NCBI RefSeq assembly: GCF_938015785.1
Contig: NZ_CALLWC010000010.1
Span: forward strand, 1 to 64,000
Length of the DNA: 64,000 nt
From: an uncultured Campylobacter sp.
GTDB lineage: Bacteria > Campylobacterota > Campylobacteria > Campylobacterales > Campylobacteraceae
Direction of reading: 5' to 3'
The position numbers and the translations under genes were made by a program. Under the pieces are notes generated by a model, which made no database searches, had not been told where the DNA came from, and saw only the letters and a program-made list of their open reading frames with translations. Position 1 is the stretch's first letter. Each line of letters begins with the position of its first letter. Of the stretch, positions 28,005 through 37,976 are shown one piece after another.

Positions 28005-30515
28005 ATGCAACTGATTCAAAATACAACCTTCCCAAGCGATCTGCCTATCATCGTCGAGGACGAGCTATTTTTATATCCGTTTATGATAGCGCCCCTTTTC
28101 ATCGGCGACGAGCATAATAAAAAAGCCCTCGATCTAGCCGCCAAAAACGAATCTATGATAATGGTCGTAAGCTCCAAGTCGGAATTTAGCGGCGATAGAA
28201 GCTTCGGCGGTATCTATAACGCAGGCGTAGTGGGCTCCGTGATGAGAACCGTACCGCTTCCCGACGGTCGGGTTAAAATTTTATTTCAAGGCGCGCTAAA
28301 AGGTAAAATCGTAAAAGAAATTTCGCAAGATCCGCTAATCGCTACCGTCGATATCATCCACGACGAGCGCGGCAATGACCAGAAATTAGACGCGCTGGTA
28401 AGCGTGCTGAAAGAAAAAACCAAGACGCTTAGCACGCTCACGCATTTTTTCCCGAACGATCTACTAAAAACCATCGACGACGGCACCGACGCCGCGCGCG
28501 TTTGCGACCTGATTTTAAGCGCACTGCGTCTAAAAAAGCAGGTAGCCTACTCATTTTTTACCGAGAGCAACTTGCAAAAGCGTCTTTTCAACCTCATCAA
28601 CTACATCTCCGACGAGATCGAAGCGCAGAGGCTCGAAAAGGAGATCAAAAGCAAGGTTCATTCCAAGATCGATAAGACGAACAAAGAGTATTTTTTAAAA
28701 GAGCAACTCAAGCAGATCCAAAAGGAGCTCGGCGGCGATGCCGACCGAGACGCGGAGATCGAGGAGTATCGCAAAAAACTAGAGGCCAAAAAGCCCTATT
28801 TAGGCGAGGATGCCTACAAAGAGATCAAAAAGCAGATCGATAAATTTGCCCGCCTCCATCCGGACAGCGCCGATGCGGGGCTCGTGCAGAGCTATCTGGA
28901 CTGGGTGATCGAAGTGCCGTTCGAAAAAGCGGCAAAGCACAAGATGTCCATCGAGGGCGTCACCGCGCAGCTAAACAAAGACCACCACTCCCTGCAAAAG
29001 CCAAAGGCGCGCATCGAGGAGTATTTCGCGCTAAAGCAGCTTTTAGAGCTTCGCGGCATAAACGGCAAGCAGAGTAAGGGGGACGGCAAGGGAGACGGCG
29101 CGATTTTATGCTTCTACGGCCCTCCCGGTGTAGGCAAGACGAGCCTTGCGAACTCTATCGCGACCGCGCTTAAGCGCAAACTTATCCGCGTCGCTTTAGG
29201 CGGGCTCGAGGACGTAAACGAGCTGCGCGGACACCGCCGCACATACATCGGCGCTATGCCGGGCCGCATCGTGCAAGGCCTCATCGAGGCAAATCAGATG
29301 GACCCCGTCATCGTGCTTGATGAGATCGATAAAATTTCAAGCTCATACAAGGGCGATCCGACGGCGGTTCTGCTTGAAATTTTAGATCCGGAGCAGAACT
29401 CGAGCTTTAGGGATTATTATCTAAATTTCAACATCGATCTTAGCAAGATCATCTTTATCGCCACGGCAAACGACGTATCTCTCATACCCGCGCCGCTGCG
29501 CGATAGGATGGAGTTTATCGAGCTTAGCTCATATACGCCGCAGGAGAAATTTCAGATCGCTAAGGACTATCTGATCCCTCAGGAGCTGCAGCGCCACGGC
29601 CTAAAATCAGCCGACGTAGCGATCAACCCCGCCGCCCTTGCCGAGATCATCGAAGAGTACACGCGCGAAAGCGGCGTGCGAAACCTGCGCCGCCAAATCG
29701 CAGCGATCTTCCGCAAGGTCGCGGTTAAAATTTTAAAAGACAAAGAGTTTAAAAAAATCGTCGTAACGACGAAAAATTTAAGCGAATTTCTAAATAAAAA
29801 GGTTTTCGAGATCGACGAGGTTGAAAAGCGCGATCAAATCGGCATCGTAAACGGGCTTGCGTGGACTGCGGTAGGCGGCGACGTGCTCAAGATTGAGGCG
29901 GTCAAGATCAAAGGCAAGGGCGCGATGACGATCACGGGCCAGCTCGGCGACGTGATGAAAGAATCCGCGCAGATCGCCTTTAGCGTCGTAAAGGTGCTGA
30001 TCGACGAGGGCAAGCTCAAAGCCGCTCAAGACGCGGAGAGTGGCGCCGCAAAAGCCTCACGCGCGGGCAAAAACTCCGCATTGCGCGCAAATAGCGGCGC
30101 GTCTAAAAGCCCTGCGGCGGCGCGAAATTTAGGCGAGGAGGAGAATTCCGAAAGCTCGGAGCAGATTTATAATAAATTCGACCTTCACATCCACGTGCCC
30201 GAGGGCGCGACGCCTAAGGACGGACCGAGCGCGGGCATCACGATGAGCACGGCGATCGCGTCGATTTTAAGCGAGCGCGAGGTGCGCGCCGATCTGGCGA
30301 TGACGGGCGAAATCACGCTAAGCGGCAAAGTGCTGCCGATCGGCGGGCTTAAAGAGAAGCTCATCGCCGCGCACAAAGCCAAAATCGCCGAGGTTTTGAT
30401 CCCACGCAAAAACTACGAACGCGACCTGGCAGAGATCCCCGACGAGGTCAAAAACGATCTGAAAATAACGCCGGTAGATCGGATCAAAGAGGTACTGAAG
30501 CTGGCGCTAGTCTAA
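28005..30515 (+). CDS. lon: ATP-dependent protease La
   Basis: Lon degrades misfolded and regulatory proteins in the cytoplasm. The 836-residue protein has the N-terminal LON domain (to about residue 200), a coiled-coil linker, an AAA+ domain with Walker [10 protein letters not shown] (about residue 372) and VIVLDEIDK, and a C-terminal protease domain with the catalytic Ser in PKDGPSAG (residue 742) and Lys in GGLKEKL (residue 785). Between KVLIDEGK and the conserved [13 protein letters not shown] there is an unusual 45-50 residue Ala/Ser/Gly-rich insertion (about 671-719). GGAGGAG precedes the ATG. It follows bamD directly. Confidence 0.97.
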   Translation: MQLIQNTTFPSDLPIIVEDELFLYPFMIAPLFIGDEHNKKALDLAAKNESMIMVVSSKSEFSGDRSFGGIYNAGVVGSVMRTVPLPDGRVKILFQGALKGKIVKEISQDPLIATVDIIHDERGNDQKLDALVSVLKEKTKTLSTLTHFFPNDLLKTIDDGTDAARVCDLILSALRLKKQVAYSFFTESNLQKRLFNLINYISDEIEAQRLEKEIKSKVHSKIDKTNKEYFLKEQLKQIQKELGGDADRDAEIEEYRKKLEAKKPYLGEDAYKEIKKQIDKFARLHPDSADAGLVQSYLDWVIEVPFEKAAKHKMSIEGVTAQLNKDHHSLQKPKARIEEYFALKQLLELRGINGKQSKGDGKGDGAILCFYGPPGVGKTSLANSIATALKRKLIRVALGGLEDVNELRGHRRTYIGAMPGRIVQGLIEANQMDPVIVLDEIDKISSSYKGDPTAVLLEILDPEQNSSFRDYYLNFNIDLSKIIFIATANDVSLIPAPLRDRMEFIELSSYTPQEKFQIAKDYLIPQELQRHGLKSADVAINPAALAEIIEEYTRESGVRNLRRQIAAIFRKVAVKILKDKEFKKIVVTTKNLSEFLNKKVFEIDEVEKRDQIGIVNGLAWTAVGGDVLKIEAVKIKGKGAMTITGQLGDVMKESAQIAFSVVKVLIDEGKLKAAQDAESGAAKASRAGKNSALRANSGASKSPAAARNLGEEENSESSEQIYNKFDLHIHVPEGATPKDGPSAGITMSTAIASILSEREVRADLAMTGEITLSGKVLPIGGLKEKLIAAHKAKIAEVLIPRKNYERDLAEIPDEVKNDLKITPVDRIKEVLKLALV

Positions 30516-30782
30516 ATTTAAAGCGCCGTTTTAAATTTAGCCGCTTTAGCCGCGCGCTTCGGCAGAATTTTAAAATATTTATAGCGGCGTTAAATTTTAT
30601 TGCGTAGCTGGACATTGATGCGCTTGCGGCAAAATTTCTTGTAACGATGCGGCGAACGTAAAATTTCGTAGAATTTCGCATACGCGCGATCGCGTAATGA
30701 TGTAAAATTTTAAAGCAGTTTAAAATTTCAGCTTCGCTTTTAGCGCAAAATTTTATGAAATTTACCTTGCAAAAGGAATAAA

Positions 30783-31418
30783 ATGTTTGATTTTAAAAAA
30801 GAGTTTAGACAGCTTTACGCGCCAAAGCAGACACCGCAAACTTTAACTATCCCGCCTGCAAATTTCGTCTGCGTCCGAGGCGAGGGCGACCCGAACGAAT
30901 CAGGCGGAGCGTATCAGCGCGCGATAGAGGTGCTCTACGCCGTGAGCTACGCGCTAAAAATGAGCTACAAAACCGAGTATAAAATCGATGGCTTTTTCGA
31001 GTACGTCGTGCCGCCGCTAGAGGGGTTTTGGCGGCAGCGCGGCTCTGCTGACGGAGCGGCGGACTACGCCCGAAAGAGCGATTTTAGCTGGATTAGCGCA
31101 ATTAGACTACCTGATTTTATCGCGCGAGAAAATTTCGACTGGGCGGTGCAGCAGGCTACGCAGAAAAAGAAGCTGGACTGCGGTGCGGCGGAGTTTTTGA
31201 GGATAGATGAGGGGCTTTGCGCGCAAATTTTACACGTCGGCAGCTTTGATGACGAGCCGCAAAGCGTAGCCAAAATAGACGAGTTTATCGCCGCGAATGG
31301 CTACGCAAAGGACTTTGGCGAGCAAAGAGCGCATCACGAAATCTACCTAAGCGACCCCAGAAAAACCGCGCCGCAAAAATGCAAAACGATAATCAGACTC
31401 CCGATTAGGAAAATTTAG
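30783..31418 (+). CDS. GyrI-like domain protein
   Basis: A 211-residue soluble protein of the GyrI-like (AraC effector-binding/SOUL-like) superfamily. Typical features are YAPKQTPQTLTIPPANFVCV near the start, GEGDPNESGGAYQRAIEVLY (about residues 38-57), the FFEYVVPPLEGFW segment and LHVGSFDDEPQSVAKIDEF near 158-176. Such proteins bind small molecules; a few detoxify compounds, but no substrate can be read here. AAAGGAATAA precedes the ATG. It stands alone between lon and the EamA gene. Confidence 0.85.
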   Translation: MFDFKKEFRQLYAPKQTPQTLTIPPANFVCVRGEGDPNESGGAYQRAIEVLYAVSYALKMSYKTEYKIDGFFEYVVPPLEGFWRQRGSADGAADYARKSDFSWISAIRLPDFIARENFDWAVQQATQKKKLDCGAAEFLRIDEGLCAQILHVGSFDDEPQSVAKIDEFIAANGYAKDFGEQRAHHEIYLSDPRKTAPQKCKTIIRLPIRKI

Positions 31419-31779
31419 CCATTTTTGGGCTAAATTTGGCCTCGCGGCGATTTAATATAGCTTAGGCAAACTACGAAGCCGCCACGTAATGCAAAGCCAA
31501 ATTCACTGCATAAGCCGCTAATGCTAAGTTAAATTTGATTTACAATTTAAGAGAGTTGATAAAAACGAATTCTTAAATCAAAGTTACACTATTCTCGCGT
31601 AGTTTTATTAAATTCTTATAGCAGAGTAAAATTTTGCTATCTCTTTGTACGGTTTAAATTTTAAAATTTACAAAATTTTACTAGTTGCAAACATTGCCCA
31701 ACAAACTCCGCAGAATCCCAAATTTAACCCCAGCTTAAGCATAAGCTTGTATACTTTGGCTTTAAATTTAAGGCGGCAA
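31419..31779. other. Intergenic region, nothing recognised
   Basis: About 360 AT-rich bases between the GyrI-like gene and the EamA exporter. A frame runs through most of it into the exporter gene, but its codons show no signal or family motif, so I treat it as noncoding. TTTGTAC and TATAGC words near 31617-31651 could be promoter elements but are not strong. Confidence 0.45.
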
Positions 31780-32679
31780 ATGAGATCACAGAGCGAATTT
31801 TTTGGCGTTTTCATCACGCTTCTTGGCGGCGTATTATGGGGATTTAGCAGTGTTTGCGGGCAGTATCTGTTCACGCAAAAAGGCGTCAGCGCCGACTGGC
31901 TCGTGCCCTATCGCCTAGGCCTCGCCGGGCTTGCGATGGTAGCGTATTACATCGCTCGCTCGCCGCGCCTAGCCTTTGCGCCGCTAAAAGATCGCGTGCT
32001 TTTGCCGCAGCTGCTCATCTACGCGTTTTTTGGGCTTATGATGACGCAGTATTCGTACTTTTGCGGTGTCGAGCTCTCAAACGCCGCCGTCGCGACCGTG
32101 ATCCAGTACTCCGCGCCCGCGCTCATCCTCGGCGTCGTTTGCTTTTTACAGCGGCGCGCGCCTAAAAAGGTCGAGCTCATCGCGCTCATTTTCGCGGTGC
32201 TGGGCGTCGTGCTGCTCGCCACCCACGGCGATCTGGGTTCGCTGGTTATCAGCGCGGAGGCGCTGGTTTGGTGCCTGATTAGCGCGCTTGGCGTCGTGAT
32301 ATACAGCCTCATTCCCACGAAGCTAAATCAAAAATACCCCGTCGCGTTAAATTTAGGCTGGGGGATGGTCATCGGCGGCGGCGCGCTCGCGCTTTACACG
32401 CGGGTTTGGCAGCTAGGCGGCGTGAGCGACGCGCAGGGCTTTGCAGCGCTTGCCGCGGTAGTGATCCTTGGCACGATATGCGCGTTTAGCTTTTACATGA
32501 CGGGGCTAAAGATAATAGGCGCGAGCAGGGCGAGCATGATCGCGTGCATCGAGCCGGTGAGCGCGGCGGCGTTTGCCTATTTTTGGCTGGGGACGGAGTT
32601 CGTGTTTCTTGATTTTGCGGGCTTTACGCTCATTATCTCGTGCATATTTTTGCTGGCTAAAGATAGGAAAAAGACCTGA
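31780..32679 (+). CDS. EamA-family (DMT) transporter
   Basis: I start the protein at 31780 (AAGGCGGCAA before the ATG, MRSQSEFFGVFITLLGGVLWG), because the 45 codons upstream in frame look noncoding. The 299-residue product has about ten hydrophobic segments in two EamA halves. The first half has the LLGGVLWGFSSVCGQYLF and YSYFCGVELSNAAVATVIQY motifs typical of the family; the second has SFYMTGLKIIGASRASMIACIEPVSAA. These drug/metabolite transporters export metabolites or amino acids; the substrate here is unknown. A degraded relative lies at 33842-33913 on the other strand. The TsaC-like gene follows 13 bases later. Confidence 0.92.
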   Translation: MRSQSEFFGVFITLLGGVLWGFSSVCGQYLFTQKGVSADWLVPYRLGLAGLAMVAYYIARSPRLAFAPLKDRVLLPQLLIYAFFGLMMTQYSYFCGVELSNAAVATVIQYSAPALILGVVCFLQRRAPKKVELIALIFAVLGVVLLATHGDLGSLVISAEALVWCLISALGVVIYSLIPTKLNQKYPVALNLGWGMVIGGGALALYTRVWQLGGVSDAQGFAALAAVVILGTICAFSFYMTGLKIIGASRASMIACIEPVSAAAFAYFWLGTEFVFLDFAGFTLIISCIFLLAKDRKKT

Positions 32680-32692
32680 ATTTGGAGGAGAG

Positions 32693-33115
32693 ATGATCTA
32701 TTTGGCGCAGACCGATACGACGGCCGGATTTTTGAGTAAGGATTTTCGGGAGATAAACGCGCTCAAACACCGTCCTGCGGACAAACCCTGCCTCATAACG
32801 ACGGCAAAGCTTAGCGAGCTAAAAAATCTCGCTCGCGTGCCCGCTAAATTTAAAAATTTAGTGCGTCGTGCGAGGAAAACGACCTTTTTATATCCGAACG
32901 GCACCGCCGTGCGCGTCGTGAAAGAGTGCGCACATGAGGAGTTTTTGAGGCAATTTGACTGGCTCTACTCCAGTAGCGCAAATTTAAACGGGCAAAACTT
33001 CGACGAAGCCTGGGCAAAAGCGGCGGCGGATCAGGTCGTGGATCAAAATTTCAGCCAGAACGCAAGCTCGAAAATTTATAAAATTTCAAAAACTAAAATT
33101 TTGCGGATTAGATAG
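32693..33115 (+). CDS. Short Sua5/YciO/YrdC (TsaC)-like protein
   Basis: I start this at 32693, after a GGAGGAG site, giving 140 residues; the longer frame overlaps the EamA gene. The sequence follows the YrdC pattern: IYLAQTDTTAGFLS corresponds to the usual PTDTVYGL, INALKHRPADKPCLI to KxRP with ATP/threonine contacts, and LYSSSANLNGQ to the SxxSAN motif. YrdC proteins make threonylcarbamoyl-adenylate for the universal t6A tRNA modification. It is shorter than the roughly 190-residue norm, missing part of the region between the KRP motif and the SAN motif. It could be the organism's TsaC or a paralogue. Confidence 0.78.
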   Translation: MIYLAQTDTTAGFLSKDFREINALKHRPADKPCLITTAKLSELKNLARVPAKFKNLVRRARKTTFLYPNGTAVRVVKECAHEEFLRQFDWLYSSSANLNGQNFDEAWAKAAADQVVDQNFSQNASSKIYKISKTKILRIR

Positions 33116-34217
33116 AGCTGTCGATTAAAATTTAAACACGCAAAGAGCACACAAAAAAGAGGCGCCGCGGGAAGTAACTTTACAAATTTAAACGGCTTTG
33201 CAAATTTAAAACCGGATGCCTCGTTTCGGCTACTTTGTCCTCTGCACAATTTAAAACGACCTTCTAAATTTAAAATGGCTCTGTAAATTTAGCCGAGCCG
33301 TGAAATCCCGCCGCAGATAGACCGCGCAAAGACCGCCAGGAATTTTGAAAAATCCAGAAAAGTTCACGAAAAACTCGCAGAAAAATCATATAAAAAGCCA
33401 CAAATCTCCGCTGCCTTCAAGCAGTAAAATTCCTGCCGCTCTCAAAGACGCAAGATTCCACCGCAGATAGTCTTTGAATGAAATTTTATTGCCCAAATAT
33501 TCTCGATCAAAATTTTAACTCGGGCGAGCTAAGATTATCGCTAGAAATTCTCGCATCCCGAGTGTTTTCGATCTAAATTTTGTAGGTCAGGCATTGCCGC
33601 TGGTTTTTATCCGAGCCACTATGCGCCGATCTTTTAATAAAAGCTCTACCGCTTGCTCTCAATTAAAATTCCGCCGCTTCTGCCGATAGTTTTAATTAAA
33701 ATTTCATCGCCGCGTGAGTAAATTTCGATCAAAATTCTATCATCGCCTTGTATATCAAAAATCCCGCTGTCGCCGATACTATCGCCTTTCATCGCCGCTA
33801 TCGCCGCCGCAGCTATTGCACTCTATCTTCACTACTTCCGCCGCAGCAAGCGCCGCAAAGCCGTCCGCGTCGCTCACGCCCCCAAGCCGCCAAAGCTGCG
33901 CGTAAAGCGCAAGCGGTCTCCATTGCCGCACCAAGACGACGACCGATCCGCGATAAAATTTCCGCCGCCCGCCGCGTAGCGCATCAAAGCAAACGCCGTA
34001 AATTTTAAAATTTAAACCGCCTCTCGCCGCACGGTACCGATAAATTCCGCCGACTAGTCCTTCATTCACGCATAAATCATAAATTTTCATGAATTTAACG
34101 CCGCCTTTCTTGCTTTATATTAAAATTTCGCTAAAATTACCGCATTAAATTTGAGGCGCAAACGGAGCTTAAGTTTAAACCGCTTGCGGGCAAATTAAAT
34201 CCATTCAAGGAGCTTTT
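33116..34217. other. Long intergenic region with decayed DNA
   Basis: About 1.1 kb between the TsaC-like gene and the GntP permease. It holds AAATTT-type words, many short matches to AAAATTCC/AATTCTCGC-like phrases, and the degraded EamA fragment at 33842-33913. No intact gene is visible. CAAGGAGC before 34218 is the ribosome site of the next gene. Confidence 0.5.
33842..33913 (-). pseudogene. Fragment of a decayed EamA transporter gene
   Basis: Read on the minus strand, this stretch encodes LALYAQLWRLGGVSDADG followed by FAALAA. The intact exporter at 31780-32679 has LALYTRVWQLGGVSDAQGFAALAA at the matching place, so 19 of 24 positions are the same. Similarity disappears on both sides, and no membrane-protein frame continues. 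It is best read as a remnant of a duplicated, inverted EamA gene. Confidence 0.7.
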
Positions 34218-35594
34218 ATGAGCGGTGTTGCGTTAATCATCTGCTTCGCCATAGCGGTCGTCGTGATGATTTTTTTGATCTCCAAGGCAGGCGTTCACCC
34301 ATTTTTGGCGCTAATGCTTATCTCCCTGGCGCTCGCGATCGTCGCGGGCATACCGCTAGCCAAGATCCCCGCGATTATCGGCGACGGTTTCAGCGGCACG
34401 TTTAAGAGTATCGGTATCGTCATAATCTTCGGCGCGCTCATCGGCACCGTGCTCGAAAAGACGGGCGCGGCGCTCAAACTCGCCGATATGGTCGTAAACG
34501 TAGTCGGGCAGAAGCGCCCCGAGCTTGCGATGCTCATAATGGGCTGGATCGTGGGTATCCCCGTATTTTGCGACAGCGGCTTCGTCGTTTTAAACCCGAT
34601 CCGCGAAGCGATCAGCAAAAAAATCGGCGAAAATCCGGTCGCTCTAGCAGTAGCGCTCTCCGGCGGACTTTATGCCTCACACGTATTCATCCCGCCGACT
34701 CCCGGACCGATCGCCGCAGCAGGCGCCGTGGGTCTAGGCGGCAATCTGCTGCTCGTAATCGCAATGGGCGCGGTAGTGTCCTTGCCGGTGCTGATCGCCA
34801 CATACTTTTTTTCTAAAAAGGTCGCCAAGAGCGTGCATATAAGCGAGGCTGAAGCCAATGAAGTCATCGCCAAAAGCTACGACGATCTGCTTAAACAATA
34901 CGGCAAATTGCCGGACGGATTTTTAAGCTTAGCCCCTATTTTGATCCCGATCCTATTTATGGCGCTGGGTTCCGTCGCCAAGATCCTAAAAGTAGGCGGA
35001 TTTGCGGGCGAAATTTCGCAATTTTTAGGAAATCCTATCATCGCACTAGCCTTGGGCGTAGTTTTTGCGGTATTTTTACTCGTGCAAACCGGCAAACTAG
35101 GCGAATTTAATGAGATCACCAACGAATCCTTAAAAATCGTAGGCCCGATCCTCTTCATCACCGCAGCGGGCGGAGTGCTAGGCAAGGTCATCACCGACGC
35201 CGGCTTCGTAACCTACATCAAGGACAATGCGACCGCGATTAAAGCCGCGGGGATTTTCTTCCCGTTCTTAATCTCGGCAGTCCTAAAAACAGCGCAAGGA
35301 AGCTCCACCGTGGCGATCATCACTACAGCTTCGATTATGGGCGCATTTAACGCGGACGGCTCGCTAATGCAGGTGCTGGGCTTCACCTCCGAAATGTCCG
35401 GCGCACTCGTCGTAATGGCGATCGCAGCGGGCGCGATGACGGTTTCGCACGCTAACGACAGCTACTTCTGGGTCGTTACGAATTTCAGCAAGATGAACCC
35501 GCAGCAAGGCTACCGCACACAGACCATGCTAACCCTAATTATGGGCATTACGGGCATGATCAGCGTGTGGGTTTTGTCGCTGTTTTTGATCTAG
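34218..35594 (+). CDS. GntP-family permease
   Basis: A 458-residue integral membrane protein of the gluconate:H+ symporter (GntP) family with about twelve hydrophobic segments. Characteristic stretches are GVHPFLALMLISLALAIVAG near the start, KRPELAMLIMGWIVGIPVFC and DSGFVVLNPI in the middle, SGGLYASHVFIPPTPGPIAA, and the C-terminal SHANDSYFWVV. Family members import gluconate, glycerate or related sugar acids. The glycerate kinase gene 400 bases downstream suggests glycerate as substrate, which is inference from context. CAAGGAG precedes the ATG. Confidence 0.93.
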   Translation: MSGVALIICFAIAVVVMIFLISKAGVHPFLALMLISLALAIVAGIPLAKIPAIIGDGFSGTFKSIGIVIIFGALIGTVLEKTGAALKLADMVVNVVGQKRPELAMLIMGWIVGIPVFCDSGFVVLNPIREAISKKIGENPVALAVALSGGLYASHVFIPPTPGPIAAAGAVGLGGNLLLVIAMGAVVSLPVLIATYFFSKKVAKSVHISEAEANEVIAKSYDDLLKQYGKLPDGFLSLAPILIPILFMALGSVAKILKVGGFAGEISQFLGNPIIALALGVVFAVFLLVQTGKLGEFNEITNESLKIVGPILFITAAGGVLGKVITDAGFVTYIKDNATAIKAAGIFFPFLISAVLKTAQGSSTVAIITTASIMGAFNADGSLMQVLGFTSEMSGALVVMAIAAGAMTVSHANDSYFWVVTNFSKMNPQQGYRTQTMLTLIMGITGMISVWVLSLFLI

Positions 35595-35989
35595 GTTAGC
35601 TTATTCTAGCCGCTACCGCGCTAAATCAGTGCGGAGCGCTACGGGCATCTACCAGCGGCTAGCTACATAAAATTCTTTAAATTTACGTAGCTAGCCCGCG
35701 TCGCGCAAATGCCTTAGTATTAAAATTTCGCTTAACATAGTTTTAAATTTACACACAAAGCCTCAAGGAGCGAAATTTTAAAATTCTATCGCTACGGAAT
35801 TTTAAAATTTAGCCGAAATTCTATGGCTTACAGAATTTTAAAATTCCACGACATGAAATTTTAGAATTTGCCCCCATAAATTTGGCGACGAGATTTTAAA
35901 ATTCTACTCTTGCTTCAGTCTTGTCATCGTAAATTTAGCCTACGCGCTGTAAAATTCCAAAATTTTAAAATATCAGCTAAAGGAAAAAT
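35595..35989. other. Intergenic region with repeated AAATT/AATTTTA phrases
   Basis: About 395 bases between the permease and glycerate kinase genes. From 35770 to 35970 phrases such as GAAATTTTAAAATTC and AATTTTAAAATTTAG recur with different spacers, giving many short inverted repeats. I see no gene or single clear terminator. AAAGGAAAA before 35990 is the kinase ribosome site. Confidence 0.5.
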
Positions 35990-37126
35990 ATGAAAGTTTT
36001 AGTCGCGATTGACTCGTTTAAGGGCTCGCTTAGTTCGCTTGAGGCGGGCAACGCCGTAAAATCAGGCATCGAAAAGCTAGGCTGCGAGGTGCTCGTCAAA
36101 CCTATCGCAGATGGCGGCGAAGGAAGCGTTGAAGCCCTTGCCGACGCGCTAAAAGCTAAGTTCATGGACGTTATCGTAGCAAACCCTTTAGGCGAAAAAA
36201 CGCCCGCGCGCTACGCCTTAAAAGGCGAGCTAGGCATCTTAGAAATGGCGTCCGCATCGGGTCTGCCGCTCATCGAAAAATCGCGCCGCAATCCGCTAAA
36301 AACGAGCACTTATGGCTTTGGCGAGATGATAGCGCATGCGATCGCACACGGCGCGCGAAAGTTTATCATCGGCATCGGTGGAAGTGCTACGAATGACGCG
36401 GGCATGGGGATGCTGCGCGCGCTCGGCTTTAAATTTAAAGATGCAAATGGCGCAGAGCTTGCGGGAGCGGGCGAGGATCTGATTAAACTCGCCACGATAG
36501 ATTGCACTTCGGTGCTGCCGCATCTTAAAGAGTGCGAGTTTCTTATCGCCTGCGATGTGGATAATCCGCTTTTTGGCGAAAACGGCGCAGCATATATTTA
36601 CGCCCCGCAAAAGGGCGCGGATGCGGCGATGGTAAAGCAACTCGATGCGGGACTTATCAATTTCGCAAGCGTCATAAGCAAACACCTCGGACGCGAGCTT
36701 TGGAATAGCCCCGGAGCAGGAGCTGCCGGCGGGCTGGGGTTTGGTTTTGTAAGCTTTCTAAACGCGACGCTTAAGCCGGGCATCGACATCATCACCGAAG
36801 AGATCGGGCTAGATCGCGATATGAAAGACGCCGAGCTCGTCATCACAGGCGAAGGAAGGCTAGATTTTCAAAGCTCGATGGGCAAAACCCCCTGCGGTGT
36901 CGCAAAGATTGCCGCTTCCTACGGCGTGCCCGTAATCGCGCTGGCAGGCGGCATCTCGCCCTGTGCCGGCGGCTGTAACGAGCGGGGCATAGGCGCATTT
37001 TTTTGCATCCTAAACGAACCTATGAGCCTTGAGCGCGCGATGGAAAAAGAGATCGCAACACAAAATTTAGCCCGCGTCGCCGAACAAGCGGTGAGATTGT
37101 TTATGCTCGGACGCGGCGCTAAATAG
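35990..37126 (+). CDS. glxK: Glycerate kinase
   Basis: A 378-residue glycerate 2-kinase of the GarK/GlxK type, which phosphorylates D-glycerate to 2-phosphoglycerate, sending it into lower glycolysis. It starts MKVLVAIDSFKGSLSSLEAG and has PIADGGEGSVEAL near residue 40, IIGIGGSATNDAGMGMLRAL near 125, GAGAAGGLGFGF near 243 and ELVITGEGRLDFQSSMGKTP near 284, all family signatures. Length is normal. With the GntP permease just upstream, it forms a glycerate uptake and use module. Confidence 0.95.
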   Translation: MKVLVAIDSFKGSLSSLEAGNAVKSGIEKLGCEVLVKPIADGGEGSVEALADALKAKFMDVIVANPLGEKTPARYALKGELGILEMASASGLPLIEKSRRNPLKTSTYGFGEMIAHAIAHGARKFIIGIGGSATNDAGMGMLRALGFKFKDANGAELAGAGEDLIKLATIDCTSVLPHLKECEFLIACDVDNPLFGENGAAYIYAPQKGADAAMVKQLDAGLINFASVISKHLGRELWNSPGAGAAGGLGFGFVSFLNATLKPGIDIITEEIGLDRDMKDAELVITGEGRLDFQSSMGKTPCGVAKIAASYGVPVIALAGGISPCAGGCNERGIGAFFCILNEPMSLERAMEKEIATQNLARVAEQAVRLFMLGRGAK

Positions 37127-37976
37127 GGATTTTGGACTGAAATTTTAAGACGCGGATGTTAAAGCTTGCAGCGGGTACGGCGCATACGGGTAGGGATACG
37201 GCGCGGCGACGACTCGCAACAGACAAGCACGACAAAGTGCGGCAGGAGGCGAGCATGGCAAAGAAGCTAAATTTTATGCAGGATGGATTTGCGTGCTTTA
37301 AAGGCACGGCGCGATCTTGACGCAGATGCGGTGACGCGCAGCTTACAAGGCACAAAAATATACGCGAAGAAGCAGGCGAGAGCCACAACGATGGACGTTG
37401 GTAAAACGGCGGCTTGCGGCAAGGATACGGGCTATGACGTGCATGCGCGGCAAGCAAATACTGCGCGCAGCTTACGACGGGCGGCAGAATTTCATCCGCC
37501 GCAGACCATGGTAGGCAGATAAAATTTTGCATTAAAGCGGAGCTTTTCCGAAATTCTAGCGCGTTTGAAATACGGGGTGATCGGATGAAAGGTAAGACAG
37601 TGGACGGCTCGACGGTGAAATAGCGGCGCGAAATTTTACGGCGCAAAAATTTATTTTACCGCGCGATACATACGCAAGGCGCGATCTAAAACTCATTTTC
37701 CAATCAAGCGGCTCGCGGACCCTCGCAATACATAACCTCAAGGCATGATTAAGACAGACAGAATTTTAAAATTTATGCCGTATTCGTAGCCTATGAGATT
37801 TGCAACGTAAATTTAAAAGCAGTGATCCGCTTTATGAAATTCCTTTTCGAATTTCAGCTCATGATATGCCCCTTTTGAGGCGAAAAAGGTCGCTCAATCG
37901 CAAAATCGCGCTTCTTGCAAAGATGGTGGCAGCGCGAAATTTCACTAAAATTTCATCTCTTAATTCGGCGCGCGAT
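37127..37976. other. Intergenic region, nothing recognised
   Basis: About 850 bases between the convergent glycerate kinase and exonuclease genes. A 175-codon minus-strand frame runs over 37119-37646, but its composition (Cys, Ser, Arg, Pro rich) and lack of start signal or motifs suggest chance. No terminator with a T tract was found. Confidence 0.5.

Noticed and set aside
37119..37646. 175-codon minus-strand frame after glycerate kinase
   Set aside because: Composition rich in Cys, Arg, Ser and Pro, no motif and no start signal; overlaps the end of the kinase gene.
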